A stretch of 64,000 nucleotides of DNA from Haladaptatus paucihalophilus DX253 (GCF_000376445.1 NZ_AQXI01000003.1:186001-250000), one strand, 5' to 3'; counted from the first letter of the stretch, positions 16,602 through 26,425 are shown. Numbers and translations are program-made. Notes: generated by a model from the letters alone, not told the origin.

Positions 16602-18389
16602 CTACACGTGTTCGTCGAGGAAGGCGGCGATACGCTCGAACTCATCGATGAGGTTCTCGCGCGACGTGGTGTGATGGCCCTCGTCCTCGAAGATGCAGGT
16701 TTCGACGGGGACGCCGCGCTCGCGGACTCTCTCGGCTATCTGCTTCGCTTCGCCGACCGGGACGCGCGGGTCGTTCGCGCCGTGTTGGATGAACAGCGGG
16801 CAGGAGATTCGCTCCGCCTCGTGAATCGGACTGATGCTCCGAAGCAGGTCGCGGTTTTCGAGCGACCCGTACTCCTGCTCGCGGTGACTCCGCCGCCACT
16901 CGCCCGTGTTTTCGAGGAACGTCTCGAAGTCGGCGATGCCGACGAAATCCACGGCGGCCGCCCACAGGTCGGGATACTCCGTGATGGCCGCAAGGACCAT
17001 GAAACCGCCGTAGGAGCGCCCGTAGGCAACGATTCGGTCGGCGTCCACTGCGTCCCGTTCGTGGAGCCATCCGACCGCCGCCTCGATGTCCGCGACCGAA
17101 TCCATTCGCTTGTCCGTGTCGTCCAGATGCGTGTACGCCGTACCGTAGCCCGACGAGCCGCGAACGTTGGGTTCGAGAACGGCGTATCCATGTTGGAGGA
17201 AATACTGTTTCGTCGGGTAGAACCACGGCTGACGCTGGTGTTCCGGCCCGCCGTGGATGTCCACGATGACGGGGGTTTCGCCCGGTTCCGCGTTCGGCGG
17301 AAGCGTCCAGTACGCCGGGATTTCCCGCCCGTCGAACGATTCGTACCGCACGATTTCGGGGTCGAGGAACGTCTCGCGGGGGATACCGAGCGTGCCGAAG
17401 TTCGTCCATCGCTCGGCGCTCCCGGTGTCCGGGTTGAGGACGAAGACGTTCTTCGGGTCGTCGCTCCGACTCATCGAGATGGCACAGTCGCCGTCGGGAC
17501 CGAACCCCGCGGCGAAGACGACGCCATCGGGGAGATCGGGCGTCGAAAGGGGTTCGATGTCGTCCCCGGCCGTGAGTCGTCCGGCGTGAACCTCGGAGTA
17601 GCCGTCGACGTTTCGCACCCACACCACCCGGCCCGTTCCGCCGTGAAGCAAGAGGTGGGAGACGTTCCAGTCCCCGGCCTCCTCGACGACCGTCGGCGCG
17701 CCGTCATCGAGGTCGAGACGGGCGACGTACGCGGTGTCCGCGCCGTGGTTCGTCACGCAGTAGAGGTCGTCGTCGGGACCGAACGTCACGTCGTGATACC
17801 GAGCATCGGTGTCGTCGGTGAGTTTCCGATAGTCGCCCGACTCGGGGTCGAGCAGGAACAGGTTCTGGTCGAAACTGGCGTTGGCTTTCGAGCAGACGAT
17901 ACCCGGTTCGCCCCACGCTTCGACGCTCAGGAAACCGCCTGGCCCTTCGTGGACGAGCGTCGCCTCGGCGTCGTCCCTCCCCTGCACGTACACGTCGAAC
18001 GTCGATCCTTCGCGGCGGTTCGCGGTGAAGGCGATTCGGTCGCCGTCGGGACTCCACGCACCCCACAGGTGGATGGCCTCGGGGGTCGCTGTCAGCGCCG
18101 TCTCCGTCCCGCTGTCGAGGTCGTAGCGGTACAGTTGGTCGTGTTCGTCGCTTCCCGTGTCCATGCCGAAGACGACTTCCGAACGGGTCGGCGACGCCGA
18201 AACGAACGACACCCGTTCGTCGTGAGCGGTCAGGCGGGACGGGAACGCCCCCGGTTCGTCGAGCGACCAGACCTGCGGCGTCCCCGTCGTATCGGCGAGG
18301 AAGACGAGCGACCCGTCGATGGTCATCGTCGGCGACCCGGCCGAATCGATACCGAGATAGCGCGTGAGTGGATAGCGAGCATCCGACAT
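16602..18389 (-). CDS. S9 family serine peptidase (prolyl oligopeptidase / acylaminoacyl peptidase type)
   Basis: 595 residues from MSDARYPLTRYLG. An N-terminal beta-propeller (about 20-345) shows WD40-like PD40 repeats such as GAWSPDGDRIAFTANRR. The C-terminal alpha/beta-hydrolase domain begins with PVIVDIHGGPEHQRQPWF. The catalytic Ser is in AYGRSYGGFMVLAA, the Asp near HGANDPRVPVGEA, and the His in EDEGHHTTSRENL. It is a cytoplasmic peptidase cutting short peptides or acylated N-termini. It stands alone. Confidence 0.92.
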   Translation of the reverse strand: MSDARYPLTRYLGIDSAGSPTMTIDGSLVFLADTTGTPQVWSLDEPGAFPSRLTAHDERVSFVSASPTRSEVVFGMDTGSDEHDQLYRYDLDSGTETALTATPEAIHLWGAWSPDGDRIAFTANRREGSTFDVYVQGRDDAEATLVHEGPGGFLSVEAWGEPGIVCSKANASFDQNLFLLDPESGDYRKLTDDTDARYHDVTFGPDDDLYCVTNHGADTAYVARLDLDDGAPTVVEEAGDWNVSHLLLHGGTGRVVWVRNVDGYSEVHAGRLTAGDDIEPLSTPDLPDGVVFAAGFGPDGDCAISMSRSDDPKNVFVLNPDTGSAERWTNFGTLGIPRETFLDPEIVRYESFDGREIPAYWTLPPNAEPGETPVIVDIHGGPEHQRQPWFYPTKQYFLQHGYAVLEPNVRGSSGYGTAYTHLDDTDKRMDSVADIEAAVGWLHERDAVDADRIVAYGRSYGGFMVLAAITEYPDLWAAAVDFVGIADFETFLENTGEWRRSHREQEYGSLENRDLLRSISPIHEAERISCPLFIQHGANDPRVPVGEAKQIAERVRERGVPVETCIFEDEGHHTTSRENLIDEFERIAAFLDEHV

Positions 18390-18591
18390 ACCCCAGTCTG
18401 TGCGCGGGGGTGGCAAAAGAATTCGGCTCGGGGGCCTTCGTAGCCGGTTCTTTCCTCCGGCGTCGGTGTATCAGTTCCGTTTCAAACGGGTGTCGAGGAC
18501 GACGCCACGGTCGGCACCCGCCACGAAGCCGACCCGGAACGTCGCCCGTTCGAGGTCCGTTGTTCGAGAATGCGACGACTCGGTGTGTCGT

Positions 18592-19485
18592 TTACGAGAG
18601 GTGACGGAGCAGCGCTTCAGTCACTTCTTCGCGTTCGTGATGGACCCAATGTGACGTGTCCGGGAACATCCGTAGCCGACCGTTTTCGCAGTAGTCGGCG
18701 CTCTGTTCGGCCATCGAGGGGAGGAGTGCGATGTCGTCCTCCCCCCAACAAATCAGCGTCGGCTGGGTAACGATGTCGCGTGGCGGGCGTTCCGAACGGC
18801 GGAACCCGCGATACCAGTTCACCCGCGGACCGACGCCGGTGTGCCGCCAGGCCGCCCGGTAGCGGTCGATGGTTTCCTCGTCGAACGTTCCGGGATTAGA
18901 GGTTATCTCGAGAGAATCGACCATATTGTCCATATCGTTCCGACTCAACAGCCACTCGGGGAGCGTCGGTACCTGATAGAACCACACGTACCAGCTTCGG
19001 ACTATCTGTTGGGGGCTAGAACGTAAGACGGTTCGATACACCGTTGGATGTGGGACGTTGAAGATTCCGAGATGGTCGACGATGGACGGCTCACGGAGTG
19101 CGACGTTCCAGGCGACGAACCCGCCGAAGTCGTGCCCGACTACGTGGGCCGATTCTCGGCCCTCGCTGTGAATCAATTCGCATACGTCGGCGGACAGTTC
19201 CGATTGCCGATAGGCATCGATTCCGTCGGGAGCGTCGCTCAGATTGCAGCCCCGCTGGTCCGGGACGACCACACGGAAGCCGGTCTCGACGAGTGGAATG
19301 ATTTGGTCGCGCCAGCCGTACCAGAAGTCGGGATGGCCGTGCAGTAAGACGACCAGCGGAGCGTCAGGGTCGCCCGCGGTCACGACGTGTAATCGGACGC
19401 CATTGACGGTTCGATAGTCGGATTCAACACGGTCATCATCGAGTAGCGATGCATCAGTGGTCGGGTGTGGTTTTGCGTCTGTCAT
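18592..19485 (-). CDS. Alpha/beta hydrolase, epoxide-hydrolase-like
   Basis: 297 residues. The oxyanion motif HGHPDFWYGWRDQI matches the HGxP of epoxide hydrolases and haloalkane dehalogenases. The nucleophile elbow is VVGHDFGGFVAW (Asp rather than Ser), the acid lies in LICWGEDDIALLP and the catalytic His in FPDTSHWVHHERE. An Asp nucleophile supports epoxide or haloalkane hydrolysis rather than esterase activity. Codon GC seems lower than in neighbours, as in the regulator upstream at 19651-20307, so the pair may have arrived together. Confidence 0.85.
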   Translation of the reverse strand: MTDAKPHPTTDASLLDDDRVESDYRTVNGVRLHVVTAGDPDAPLVVLLHGHPDFWYGWRDQIIPLVETGFRVVVPDQRGCNLSDAPDGIDAYRQSELSADVCELIHSEGRESAHVVGHDFGGFVAWNVALREPSIVDHLGIFNVPHPTVYRTVLRSSPQQIVRSWYVWFYQVPTLPEWLLSRNDMDNMVDSLEITSNPGTFDEETIDRYRAAWRHTGVGPRVNWYRGFRRSERPPRDIVTQPTLICWGEDDIALLPSMAEQSADYCENGRLRMFPDTSHWVHHEREEVTEALLRHLS

Positions 19486-19650
19486 CGGTATTGGCTCGGA
19501 AGTTCAACCGGATTCAGCATTCGTGACGCGTACATGGAACGTCAAATCGAGTGAGTGAAAACAAACGACGTAACTGGATATCGCTACTGCCGCAGTCGTA
19601 GGGGTATTTTTAAACCGACAGTTCGACCCGAATCCCGTCGAGTAGCAACA

Positions 19651-20307
19651 TCAGCGAACGATTTCGTTAAACACGCGTTCTTCGACTTTTCGAAGGTGCT
19701 CGCTCACCGTCGGAGGAGCGATGCCGACGACTGCGGCAACTTCCTCGAGCGTCGCTTGGCGAGGGACGCTGTAATATCCTAACTCGACTGCCGCCTCCAG
19801 CACTTCCTCTTGCCGAGCCGTGAACAGCCTGCTGAACGATGATTCGTCGGGGTCGTACTCCCCCATCTCGAGAATTTCGAGCGCAATGGACGCACCCTCG
19901 TCAGCGTCTTCGAACAACGTTGCAAACGTCTCGTCGGTCCCTAAGCACGTCACCTCGAGCGACCCGTCGGAAGTGAAGTGAATCGGCGTCTCGATTACCA
20001 ACTGTGATTCTCGTTGGAGTTCCAGCGACCGGCGAATCCGTTCCGTCGGCTCGAATTGACTGACGGCCATCCAACGGTCATCCCCGGACACGAGGAAATC
20101 GATAACGTGAGGCGAGCTCTCCATTATTTGCTCATAGCGGTCCTGATTGCCGCTCGCCTCGGCAAATAACAGTACGGTATCGTCAGAGAGAAGCTCGACG
20201 CGATGGATGGCCCGCCGCTCGATAGACGGCTCATTCGTCAGCTGAGCGCCGAGTGGATGGAAGGCACCGCCACCATCCGGTTCGATAAGAACCGTGAGGT
20301 ATCGCAT
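19651..20307 (-). CDS. HTH_10 (Bat-type) transcriptional regulator
   Basis: 218 residues. The N-terminal domain (1-150) is a BAT-like sensor half, and the C-terminal HTH_10 is LFTARQEEVLEAAVELGYYS followed by EEVAAVVGIAPPTVSEHLRK. It lies directly upstream of and co-directional with the epoxide-hydrolase-like gene, so it may regulate it. Such short HTH_10 proteins lack GAF/PAS domains. The ligand is unknown. Confidence 0.88.
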   Translation of the reverse strand: MRYLTVLIEPDGGGAFHPLGAQLTNEPSIERRAIHRVELLSDDTVLLFAEASGNQDRYEQIMESSPHVIDFLVSGDDRWMAVSQFEPTERIRRSLELQRESQLVIETPIHFTSDGSLEVTCLGTDETFATLFEDADEGASIALEILEMGEYDPDESSFSRLFTARQEEVLEAAVELGYYSVPRQATLEEVAAVVGIAPPTVSEHLRKVEERVFNEIVR

Positions 20308-20587
20308 ACACTGACGTGGAGTGCGTTACCGTAAAAAATAGAGGATGAACGACATCTCGAACCGACCATCCCGTCCGCACGTATCCCGATTTTGAAGACC
20401 CTCAGTATCGATCGGAGGAACATAGTTTTCGATAATTCGAGCGATAGAAGTATGGTACGCACCGAAATCACCGTCCGAAATCGTGACCGAGTGCGCGTCG
20501 GAGCAAGAACTATCGTGATACATGACGTTCACATGACGCGAGTAGCCGCGGTTCGACTCCGCCGTCGAACCGGCTGAACTTCGACCA

Positions 20588-22435
20588 ATGTCCTCGAACC
20601 TCCTGCTCGTGTCGGCGTCGATAATCGCGCTCGGAGCCGTGTCGAAACTTCTCGCCGACAGGTACGGGATTCCGAACGTGGTGTTCCTGCTGGGCTTCGG
20701 CATACTGTTCGGTCCGGAGGGCGTCGGCCTCGTCGACCCGCAACTGTTCGACGACTCGCTTTCGGCCCTCGTCTCGCTGGCGGTCGCCATCATCATCTTC
20801 GAGGGAGCCTTTACACTGGGTGCGTCGGATATACGCGAGACGCCGAAATCGACGCTTCGACTCGTGACGGTCGGAGCGGGGCTGACGTTCTTCGCCCTCG
20901 GCGGACTGATTCACGTCTTTCTGTCCCTCGATTGGAACCTCTCGTTTCTCATCTCGGCGCTGCTCGTGGCGACCGGGCCGACGGTCATCACGCCGGTACT
21001 TGACCAGATAGAGGTTCGTGAGGGCGTACGGACGCTCTTGGAGACCGAGGGCGTCGTCAACGACGTCACCGCCTCCGTGCTGGGGGCGGTCATCTTCAGC
21101 GTCGCGGTGCTGGACATCGACCCCGACCCGGTCAAGGGACGCGTCGGACTGGATGTCGTCCTCGTCTTCGTAGCGAGAATCGGAACCGGCGTCCTCATCG
21201 GCATCGTGACGGCGCTGGTGGCGGCTTACGTGCTCCGGTACTTGAGCCAGTCACCACAGGATTCGCGCATCACGGTCATCGGCACGGCGCTGATTTCGTT
21301 CGCCATCGCGGACGCCTTCGTCGACGAGGCGGGAGTCGTGACGGTGGCCGTCGCGGGACTCATTCTGGGAAGCGTGGACATCCCCTACGACGAGGAAATC
21401 GCGGGGTTCAGCGGCGACATCACGTCGATAGTGTTGAGCGTGGTGTACATCATCCTCGCCTCGCTGTTGGAATTGGACCACCTCCTGACGCTCGGAACGG
21501 GCGGCCTCGCCATCGTCGTCCTGACGATGCTCGTCGTTCGCCCGCTTTCGGTCCTCATCTCGACGACGGACACGCAGTTCACGCGAAACGAACGGCTGTT
21601 CGTCGCCGCCGTCGGTCCGCGCGGTATCATCCCCGCCTCCACGGCGACGCTGTTTTCCCTCCAACTGGCGAACGCGGGAGTTCCGAACGCGACGAGCGTC
21701 GTCCACGTCGTCTTCCTCGTCATCCTCGTAACCGCCGTCGTGGAGGCGGGCGGCGCGCCGCTGGCGGCCAAAGCACTCGACATCATACCCATGACCGTAC
21801 TCATTATCGGCGGCAGTCGAACCGGACGGCTGCTGGCCGACAGGCTCGAAGAGCGCGGCGAAAATCCCATCATCGTCGAACGCGACGACGCGACCGTCAC
21901 CGAATTACGAGCGGCGGGCTACTCCGTCGTTCCCGGCAACGGGACGAACGCCGCCGTGCTCGAAGAAGCGGGCACGGAGCGCGCGAAGATGGTCGTCGCG
22001 GCGACGAGCGACGACGACCAGAACATCCTCGCCTGCCAGACGGCGCGGACGACATTCGGAATCCAGCGGCTCATCGCGCAGGTGAACAAACCCGAAAACG
22101 CGGACGCGTTCTCGGACCTCGGCGTGCAACCGGTGACGCCGGTGACGGCGACCGTGGACATGATGGACGGCCTGATACTCCGGCCGAACTTCTACGACTG
22201 GCTCACCGGGGTCGGCGACGAGAACGACATCGCCGAGGTGGTGGTCGAATCGAAGTCGGCCACCGGACAGCAGGTACAGGACATCGAACTGCGGGACGAT
22301 GCCGTCATCGCGCTCGTCCGACGGGACGGCGAGTTTATCGTTCCGAATCCGAACGTCGTCGTCCAAGAGGGGGATTTAGTGACGCTCATCGGGAATCGGG
22401 AGGCGGTCGAACGGAGCGTGGCGATGTTGGAATAA
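20588..22435 (+). CDS. CPA1-type Na+/H+ antiporter with RCK (TrkA) domains
   Basis: 615 residues. Residues 1-390 form 11-13 membrane segments with the antiporter signatures GFGILFGPEGVGLVDPQL and ALLVATGPTVITPVL. The latter has Thr-Val where many exchangers carry Asp-Pro, so ion selectivity may differ. Residues 395-525 are a TrkA-N Rossmann domain (LIIGGSRTGRLLADRLEERG), and 530-615 a TrkA-C domain. This architecture links cation exchange to nucleotide control. It probably acts in sodium extrusion or pH control in the cell membrane. Confidence 0.88.
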   Translation: MSSNLLLVSASIIALGAVSKLLADRYGIPNVVFLLGFGILFGPEGVGLVDPQLFDDSLSALVSLAVAIIIFEGAFTLGASDIRETPKSTLRLVTVGAGLTFFALGGLIHVFLSLDWNLSFLISALLVATGPTVITPVLDQIEVREGVRTLLETEGVVNDVTASVLGAVIFSVAVLDIDPDPVKGRVGLDVVLVFVARIGTGVLIGIVTALVAAYVLRYLSQSPQDSRITVIGTALISFAIADAFVDEAGVVTVAVAGLILGSVDIPYDEEIAGFSGDITSIVLSVVYIILASLLELDHLLTLGTGGLAIVVLTMLVVRPLSVLISTTDTQFTRNERLFVAAVGPRGIIPASTATLFSLQLANAGVPNATSVVHVVFLVILVTAVVEAGGAPLAAKALDIIPMTVLIIGGSRTGRLLADRLEERGENPIIVERDDATVTELRAAGYSVVPGNGTNAAVLEEAGTERAKMVVAATSDDDQNILACQTARTTFGIQRLIAQVNKPENADAFSDLGVQPVTPVTATVDMMDGLILRPNFYDWLTGVGDENDIAEVVVESKSATGQQVQDIELRDDAVIALVRRDGEFIVPNPNVVVQEGDLVTLIGNREAVERSVAMLE

Positions 22436-22506
22436 CCGGTTTCGCGCGTCGGTTCACCGTACCACGTGTTTTTGGTGTCGCCGCGAGACGTCCACGGCAA
22501 CGAACG

Positions 22507-23526
22507 ATGGACGAGTCATCTCACCGACCTTCCGTCGAGCGACTCGCCGAACTGCTCGATTCGAGGGAACACGACGGCGCTATCGCGTGTCTGGAGCGGT
22601 TCGAAACGGCACCGACTGAGGAGCGCAAAGCCGCCCTCGACGTTCTTCGGCGCGTCGAATCGGAGACGTCGGGAGTCGTGGGACCGCTGCTTCCGGCCCT
22701 GTCGCCGTTTGTGACCGACGGAGAGCGCTCGATTCGATTGACGACGGCGAAACTGTTCGTCGCCGTCGCCGAACGCGACCCCGACGCCGTGGTCCCGGTC
22801 CTCCCCATTCTGACCGACCGCCTCGCGGACGAAGACGAGTTCTACTTCGTTCGCGCTCGGGCGGCCGAGGCGCTGGGGAACGTCGCTCTCGACCACCCGG
22901 ATGCGGTCGCGTCGCCGGAAGTCGTCGCGGAGTTACAGATCGGACTGTCGTTCGACGAACCGGAGGTGAAAGAGAAGTTGGCGAAAGCGCTGGGCGACAT
23001 CGCGCTGGGCGACCCGGACCGCCTCGACCACCGCGTATCGAACCTCGCTGAGCATCTCGACGACGGGGACGAACTCGTCCGCTACTATCTCTGTACGGCG
23101 CTCGCTGCCGTCGGGTGCGTGTCACCGGCGGCGCTCGGAGCGGAGGCCGACGCGCTCGCGGCGCGGTTGGACGACGAAAACCACCACGTTCGGGGACGGG
23201 CGGCCGAGGCCGTCGGTCTCCTCGGCCGCGTCGATGGGGATGATTCGGTGCCCCCGGAAGCGATGGAGCGGCTCTGTGAGAGGCGCGAGGACGAATCGTC
23301 GTTCGTCCGCGACAGGGCGCGGTTCGCGCTCGACGCAATCGACGAGGGCGATCAGGAATCGGGGGACGACGGCGGAGAAGGAACGCTCGCCGGACTCCGT
23401 GCGACGACGGACGAGGCCGTCGAGGAGATAACGGCCGAGGACGGGACCGGCGTGTGCCCGAGTTGCGGGCATTCGCTTCCTGACGTCGGACCGCCGATGT
23501 GTCCGCGTTGCGGGTCGCCGTATTAA
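22507..23526 (+). CDS. HEAT-repeat protein with C-terminal zinc ribbon
   Basis: 339 residues. About seven helical-pair HEAT repeats fill residues 15-280 (for example RARAAEALGNVALDHPD and LAKALGDIALGDPDRL). The end holds CPSCGHSLPDVGPPMCPRCG, a four-cysteine rubredoxin-like zinc ribbon. HEAT arrays form protein-binding scaffolds; this combination is common in haloarchaea without a known role. The downstream intergenic region contains iron boxes for the next gene. Confidence 0.85.
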   Translation: MDESSHRPSVERLAELLDSREHDGAIACLERFETAPTEERKAALDVLRRVESETSGVVGPLLPALSPFVTDGERSIRLTTAKLFVAVAERDPDAVVPVLPILTDRLADEDEFYFVRARAAEALGNVALDHPDAVASPEVVAELQIGLSFDEPEVKEKLAKALGDIALGDPDRLDHRVSNLAEHLDDGDELVRYYLCTALAAVGCVSPAALGAEADALAARLDDENHHVRGRAAEAVGLLGRVDGDDSVPPEAMERLCERREDESSFVRDRARFALDAIDEGDQESGDDGGEGTLAGLRATTDEAVEEITAEDGTGVCPSCGHSLPDVGPPMCPRCGSPY

Positions 23527-23537
23527 ATACGGCATGA

Positions 23538-23553
23538 ATTAGGCAGACCTAAA
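23538..23553. promoter_or_regulatory. Second iron box upstream of the substrate-binding protein gene
   Basis: ATTAGGCAGACCTAAA is a partly degenerate DtxR-type inverted repeat, 37 bases upstream of the strong box. It lies just before the TATA-like TTTTATAAG (23567-23575), so the promoter is flanked by two sites. Confidence 0.6.
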
Positions 23554-23574
23554 AATTCGAAAACGTTTTATAAG

Positions 23575-23590
23575 TTTAGGCGAGCCTAAA
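23575..23590. promoter_or_regulatory. Iron box overlapping the start region of the substrate-binding protein gene
   Basis: TTTAGGCGAGCCTAAA is a near-perfect inverted repeat between TATA (TTTTATAAG, 23567-23575) and the leaderless ATG at 23595. It has the same spacing as the box at 4183-4198. Binding here would prevent initiation. Confidence 0.82.
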
Positions 23591-23594
23591 ACAC

Positions 23595-24797
23595 ATGTCG
23601 AAAGAATGTACGACAGACTCGGGACGAACACGGCGGGACTACGTTAAGTACGGCGGCGCGATACTCGGCGGAAGCCTGCTCGCCGGATGTGCCGGAGATT
23701 CGGAATCGAAAACGACATCGACGACAACGACGGACACGACGAGTTCGTCCGATGGGACCACGAACGCCGAGGACGACTCCTATTCGGTCACGATGGCACC
23801 GACCGGAAGCGTCGCGTTCGAATCCGTTCCCGGCCGGTGGGTCGCGTACGGCGGCGGCTACGCCGACATGGGCGTCGCGCTCGGCAAAGCCGATGGGATG
23901 ACGGGAATCGGCGGCGCGGACCGCTACTACACGGAGTTCTACGACGAGTTGCCCGGGGTGAGCGTGGACCGAACGAAGCTCGAAAACAACGATATCGGCA
24001 AGGCGGGGATGGGAAAAGAGCTGTTCTACGAACTCGACAACGACGTGCACGTCATGGACCCCCAGATGCTCGTCAACTGGTTCGACTGGAGCGAGAAGGA
24101 CGTCGAGGAAATCACGTCGAACGTCGGCCCGTTCGTGGGGAACCTGATATTCCGCCGCGAGGACGAGTGGCACGACTACCGATACTACACGCTCTACGAG
24201 GCGTTCGAAAAGATAGCGGAACTCTTCCGAGAGCGAGAACGATACGAGGCGTTCAAAGAACTGCACGACGAGTTCGTCGCAAAAATCCAGACCAAGCTCC
24301 CACCCGCCGACGAGCGCCCGAACGTCTTGCTCGTGTACGAGGGGAGCAACGAGCCGGTGAAGTTCTCGCCGTATCGGCTCAACGACAAGGGAACCAGCAA
24401 GAAGCAGTGGCGCGACCTCGGCGTCAGCGACGCGCTGGCGAGCAGCGGCATCGACGGCATCAGCACCACCGACCGCGGGCGAATCGACTACGAGACGATG
24501 CTCGAAATCGACCCCGACGTGATACTGCTTCGCGCACACGAGCGCCAGTCCGCGACCGAATTCCGGAACACCGTGCTCGAATTCATGCGCGGTCACCCCG
24601 TCGCCAGCAAGCTGACCGCCGTGAAAAACGGGCGCGTCTACCGCGGCGGCTACCTCTATCAGGGACCGATTCACAACCTCTTTTTGACCGAGCGCGCGGC
24701 CAAACAGCTGTATCCCGACACGTTCGGCGAGGTAACGGGTGACGACGAACTGTTCGACCGCGAGCGAGTCGCAAACATCGTCAAAGGAGAGTTCTGA
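23595..24797 (+). CDS. Iron-siderophore ABC transporter substrate-binding lipoprotein (copy 1)
   Basis: 400 residues. It has a Tat signal with twin Arg (RTRRDYVKYGGAILGGSLLA) and lipobox LLAGC, then a Ser/Thr linker and a two-lobed FhuD/TroA-like fold. The pattern YADMGVALGKADGM, the long helix with FRERERYEAFKELHDEF and YETMLEIDPDVILLRAHE are typical of class III siderophore binders. It is anchored outside the membrane and delivers ligand to a FecCD permease. No permease lies nearby; the shared iron box points to the 4569-7290 operon. It is followed two bases later by a paralogue. Confidence 0.88.
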   Translation: MSKECTTDSGRTRRDYVKYGGAILGGSLLAGCAGDSESKTTSTTTTDTTSSSDGTTNAEDDSYSVTMAPTGSVAFESVPGRWVAYGGGYADMGVALGKADGMTGIGGADRYYTEFYDELPGVSVDRTKLENNDIGKAGMGKELFYELDNDVHVMDPQMLVNWFDWSEKDVEEITSNVGPFVGNLIFRREDEWHDYRYYTLYEAFEKIAELFRERERYEAFKELHDEFVAKIQTKLPPADERPNVLLVYEGSNEPVKFSPYRLNDKGTSKKQWRDLGVSDALASSGIDGISTTDRGRIDYETMLEIDPDVILLRAHERQSATEFRNTVLEFMRGHPVASKLTAVKNGRVYRGGYLYQGPIHNLFLTERAAKQLYPDTFGEVTGDDELFDRERVANIVKGEF

Positions 24798-24799
24798 AT

Positions 24800-26059
24800 A
24801 TGACGAACGAACGCACGAACCGAACGGCACCGACACGAAGAACGTACCTCAAATACGGCGGCGCGGTGGTCGGCGGCGGCCTGCTGGCCGGGTGTACGAG
24901 CGATTCGGAATCGGGCGGCGAGGAAACCCCGGCGAACACGGACGCCGAAGCGACGTCCTCGGACTCGACGGCGACCGAATCGGGCGGAGAGGATTCCGGG
25001 CCGTACTCGGTCACGATGTCGCCGATGGGAACCGTCGAATTCGATAGCGTCCCGACGGACGTGATGGTGTACAGCCTGCTGTACGCCGACATGGCGGTCG
25101 CCTACGGACACGGCGACGCGGTGAACTCGCTGGGATTCGACTCGGAAGCGGGCGGTAACACGCTGGACGCGTACTACGAACGACTGGACGGCGTTTCGTT
25201 CGACCGGGAGGGTCTGACCCAACTCAACACCGGTTCCGGCGGCGTGAACATCGACAAGGAACTGTTCTACGAGTTGGATTCCGACCTCCACATGGTCGAC
25301 CCCGCGCTCGTGCTGTCGTTCGACGGCTGGTCGAAATCCGACATCGACGAAATCGGCGGCACGGTCGCCCCGTGGTTCGGTAACACGTACAGCCGTCAGC
25401 ACAGCCAACCGCCGAAACCGTACCGGGACAGCTACGAGTACTACACGCTCTGGGAAATCGCGGAGAAGGTCGCCAAAGTGTTCCGGGAGCAGGAACGATA
25501 CGAGGCGCTCGCGTCGGTGCACGACGACCTCCTCGGACGCATCCGGTCGAACCTCCCGCCGGAGGACGAGCGACCGACCGTCGCGTCGGTCATCTTCATG
25601 CAGGGGACGTTCTACCCCTCGAAGATAAACACGGAGGGATTCGCCAACGCCCACGTTCGACCGCTCGGGGCGACCGACGCGTTCGCCGAGGGCGACGTGA
25701 CGTATCAGACGACGTACGACTACGAGACGATGCTGAAAGTCGATCCCGACGTCATCCTCCACAAGTTCGGCGTCGCCTCGTACTACGACGTCGCGCAAAT
25801 CAGCGAGACGATCGCGGACCACCCCGTCGGAAACAAGCTGACCGCCGTGGCAAACGACGCCGTGTACCCGTCCGGAAACCCGGTTCAAGGACCGATAATG
25901 AACCTGTTTCAGCTGGAGATGACCGCGAAACAGCTGTATCCCGAGCAGTTCGGCGAGTGGCCGGAGTACACCGATGGCAGTCCCTACCCCGAGATTCCGG
26001 AGGACGAACGGCTGTTCGACAGAACCCGCGTGGCGAACATCGTCGCCGGGAACGACTGA
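24800..26059 (+). CDS. Iron-siderophore ABC transporter substrate-binding lipoprotein (copy 2)
   Basis: 419 residues, parallel in layout to the preceding gene: Tat signal RRTYLKYGGAVVGGGLLAGC with lipobox Cys, an acidic Ser/Thr/Glu linker, then the two-lobe binding fold. The shared segments GKELFYELD/DKELFYELD, YYTLYEAFEKIA/YYTLWEIAEKVA and RVANIV show tandem duplication. The overall sequences are well diverged, so the ligands may differ. It begins two bases after the previous stop and is surely co-transcribed from the iron-box promoter. Confidence 0.88.
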   Translation: MTNERTNRTAPTRRTYLKYGGAVVGGGLLAGCTSDSESGGEETPANTDAEATSSDSTATESGGEDSGPYSVTMSPMGTVEFDSVPTDVMVYSLLYADMAVAYGHGDAVNSLGFDSEAGGNTLDAYYERLDGVSFDREGLTQLNTGSGGVNIDKELFYELDSDLHMVDPALVLSFDGWSKSDIDEIGGTVAPWFGNTYSRQHSQPPKPYRDSYEYYTLWEIAEKVAKVFREQERYEALASVHDDLLGRIRSNLPPEDERPTVASVIFMQGTFYPSKINTEGFANAHVRPLGATDAFAEGDVTYQTTYDYETMLKVDPDVILHKFGVASYYDVAQISETIADHPVGNKLTAVANDAVYPSGNPVQGPIMNLFQLEMTAKQLYPEQFGEWPEYTDGSPYPEIPEDERLFDRTRVANIVAGND

Positions 26060-26245
26060 CGAATCGGAGGACGGAAACCACACCCTTCTCGGCGGTAGGC
26101 ACCCTTTATCACGGGGTTCGCGCCGCATAACAAAGTGAGAAACGGTCGCCTAACGAGTCGAGGAAACCCATGGTTCGAGTTCACGATTCCGTCCGGCCAA
26201 GCGACGTCCAGTTCGACCGACACGCGGTCCGTGGAGGTATCTGAA

Positions 26246-26425
26246 ATGGCGGCCGAAGACGAAGAGCTGTCGTCGGAAGCGAACACGCCATCGGAGGCGG
26301 ACACGCCGTCAGATTCGGAGTACGAAATGCTGTTCTGTGACAACGGATGGGTCGAGATTCGAAACCCCGACGACGCGGACGCCCAGTGGTTGATGGCGGA
26401 CACGAGCGCGGAGATCCGCCAGTAG
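26246..26425 (+). CDS. Small acidic haloarchaeal protein (DUF7331-like)
   Basis: 59 residues from MAAEDEELSSEANT, chosen because GGAGGT lies seven bases upstream. An in-frame GTG at 26135, about 28 bases after a TATA-like CTTTATCA, would add 37 residues if a leaderless message is used. The C-terminal half YEMLFCDNGWVEIRNPDDAD resembles short beta-rich proteins common in haloarchaea, with no known function. Confidence 0.6.
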   Translation: MAAEDEELSSEANTPSEADTPSDSEYEMLFCDNGWVEIRNPDDADAQWLMADTSAEIRQ

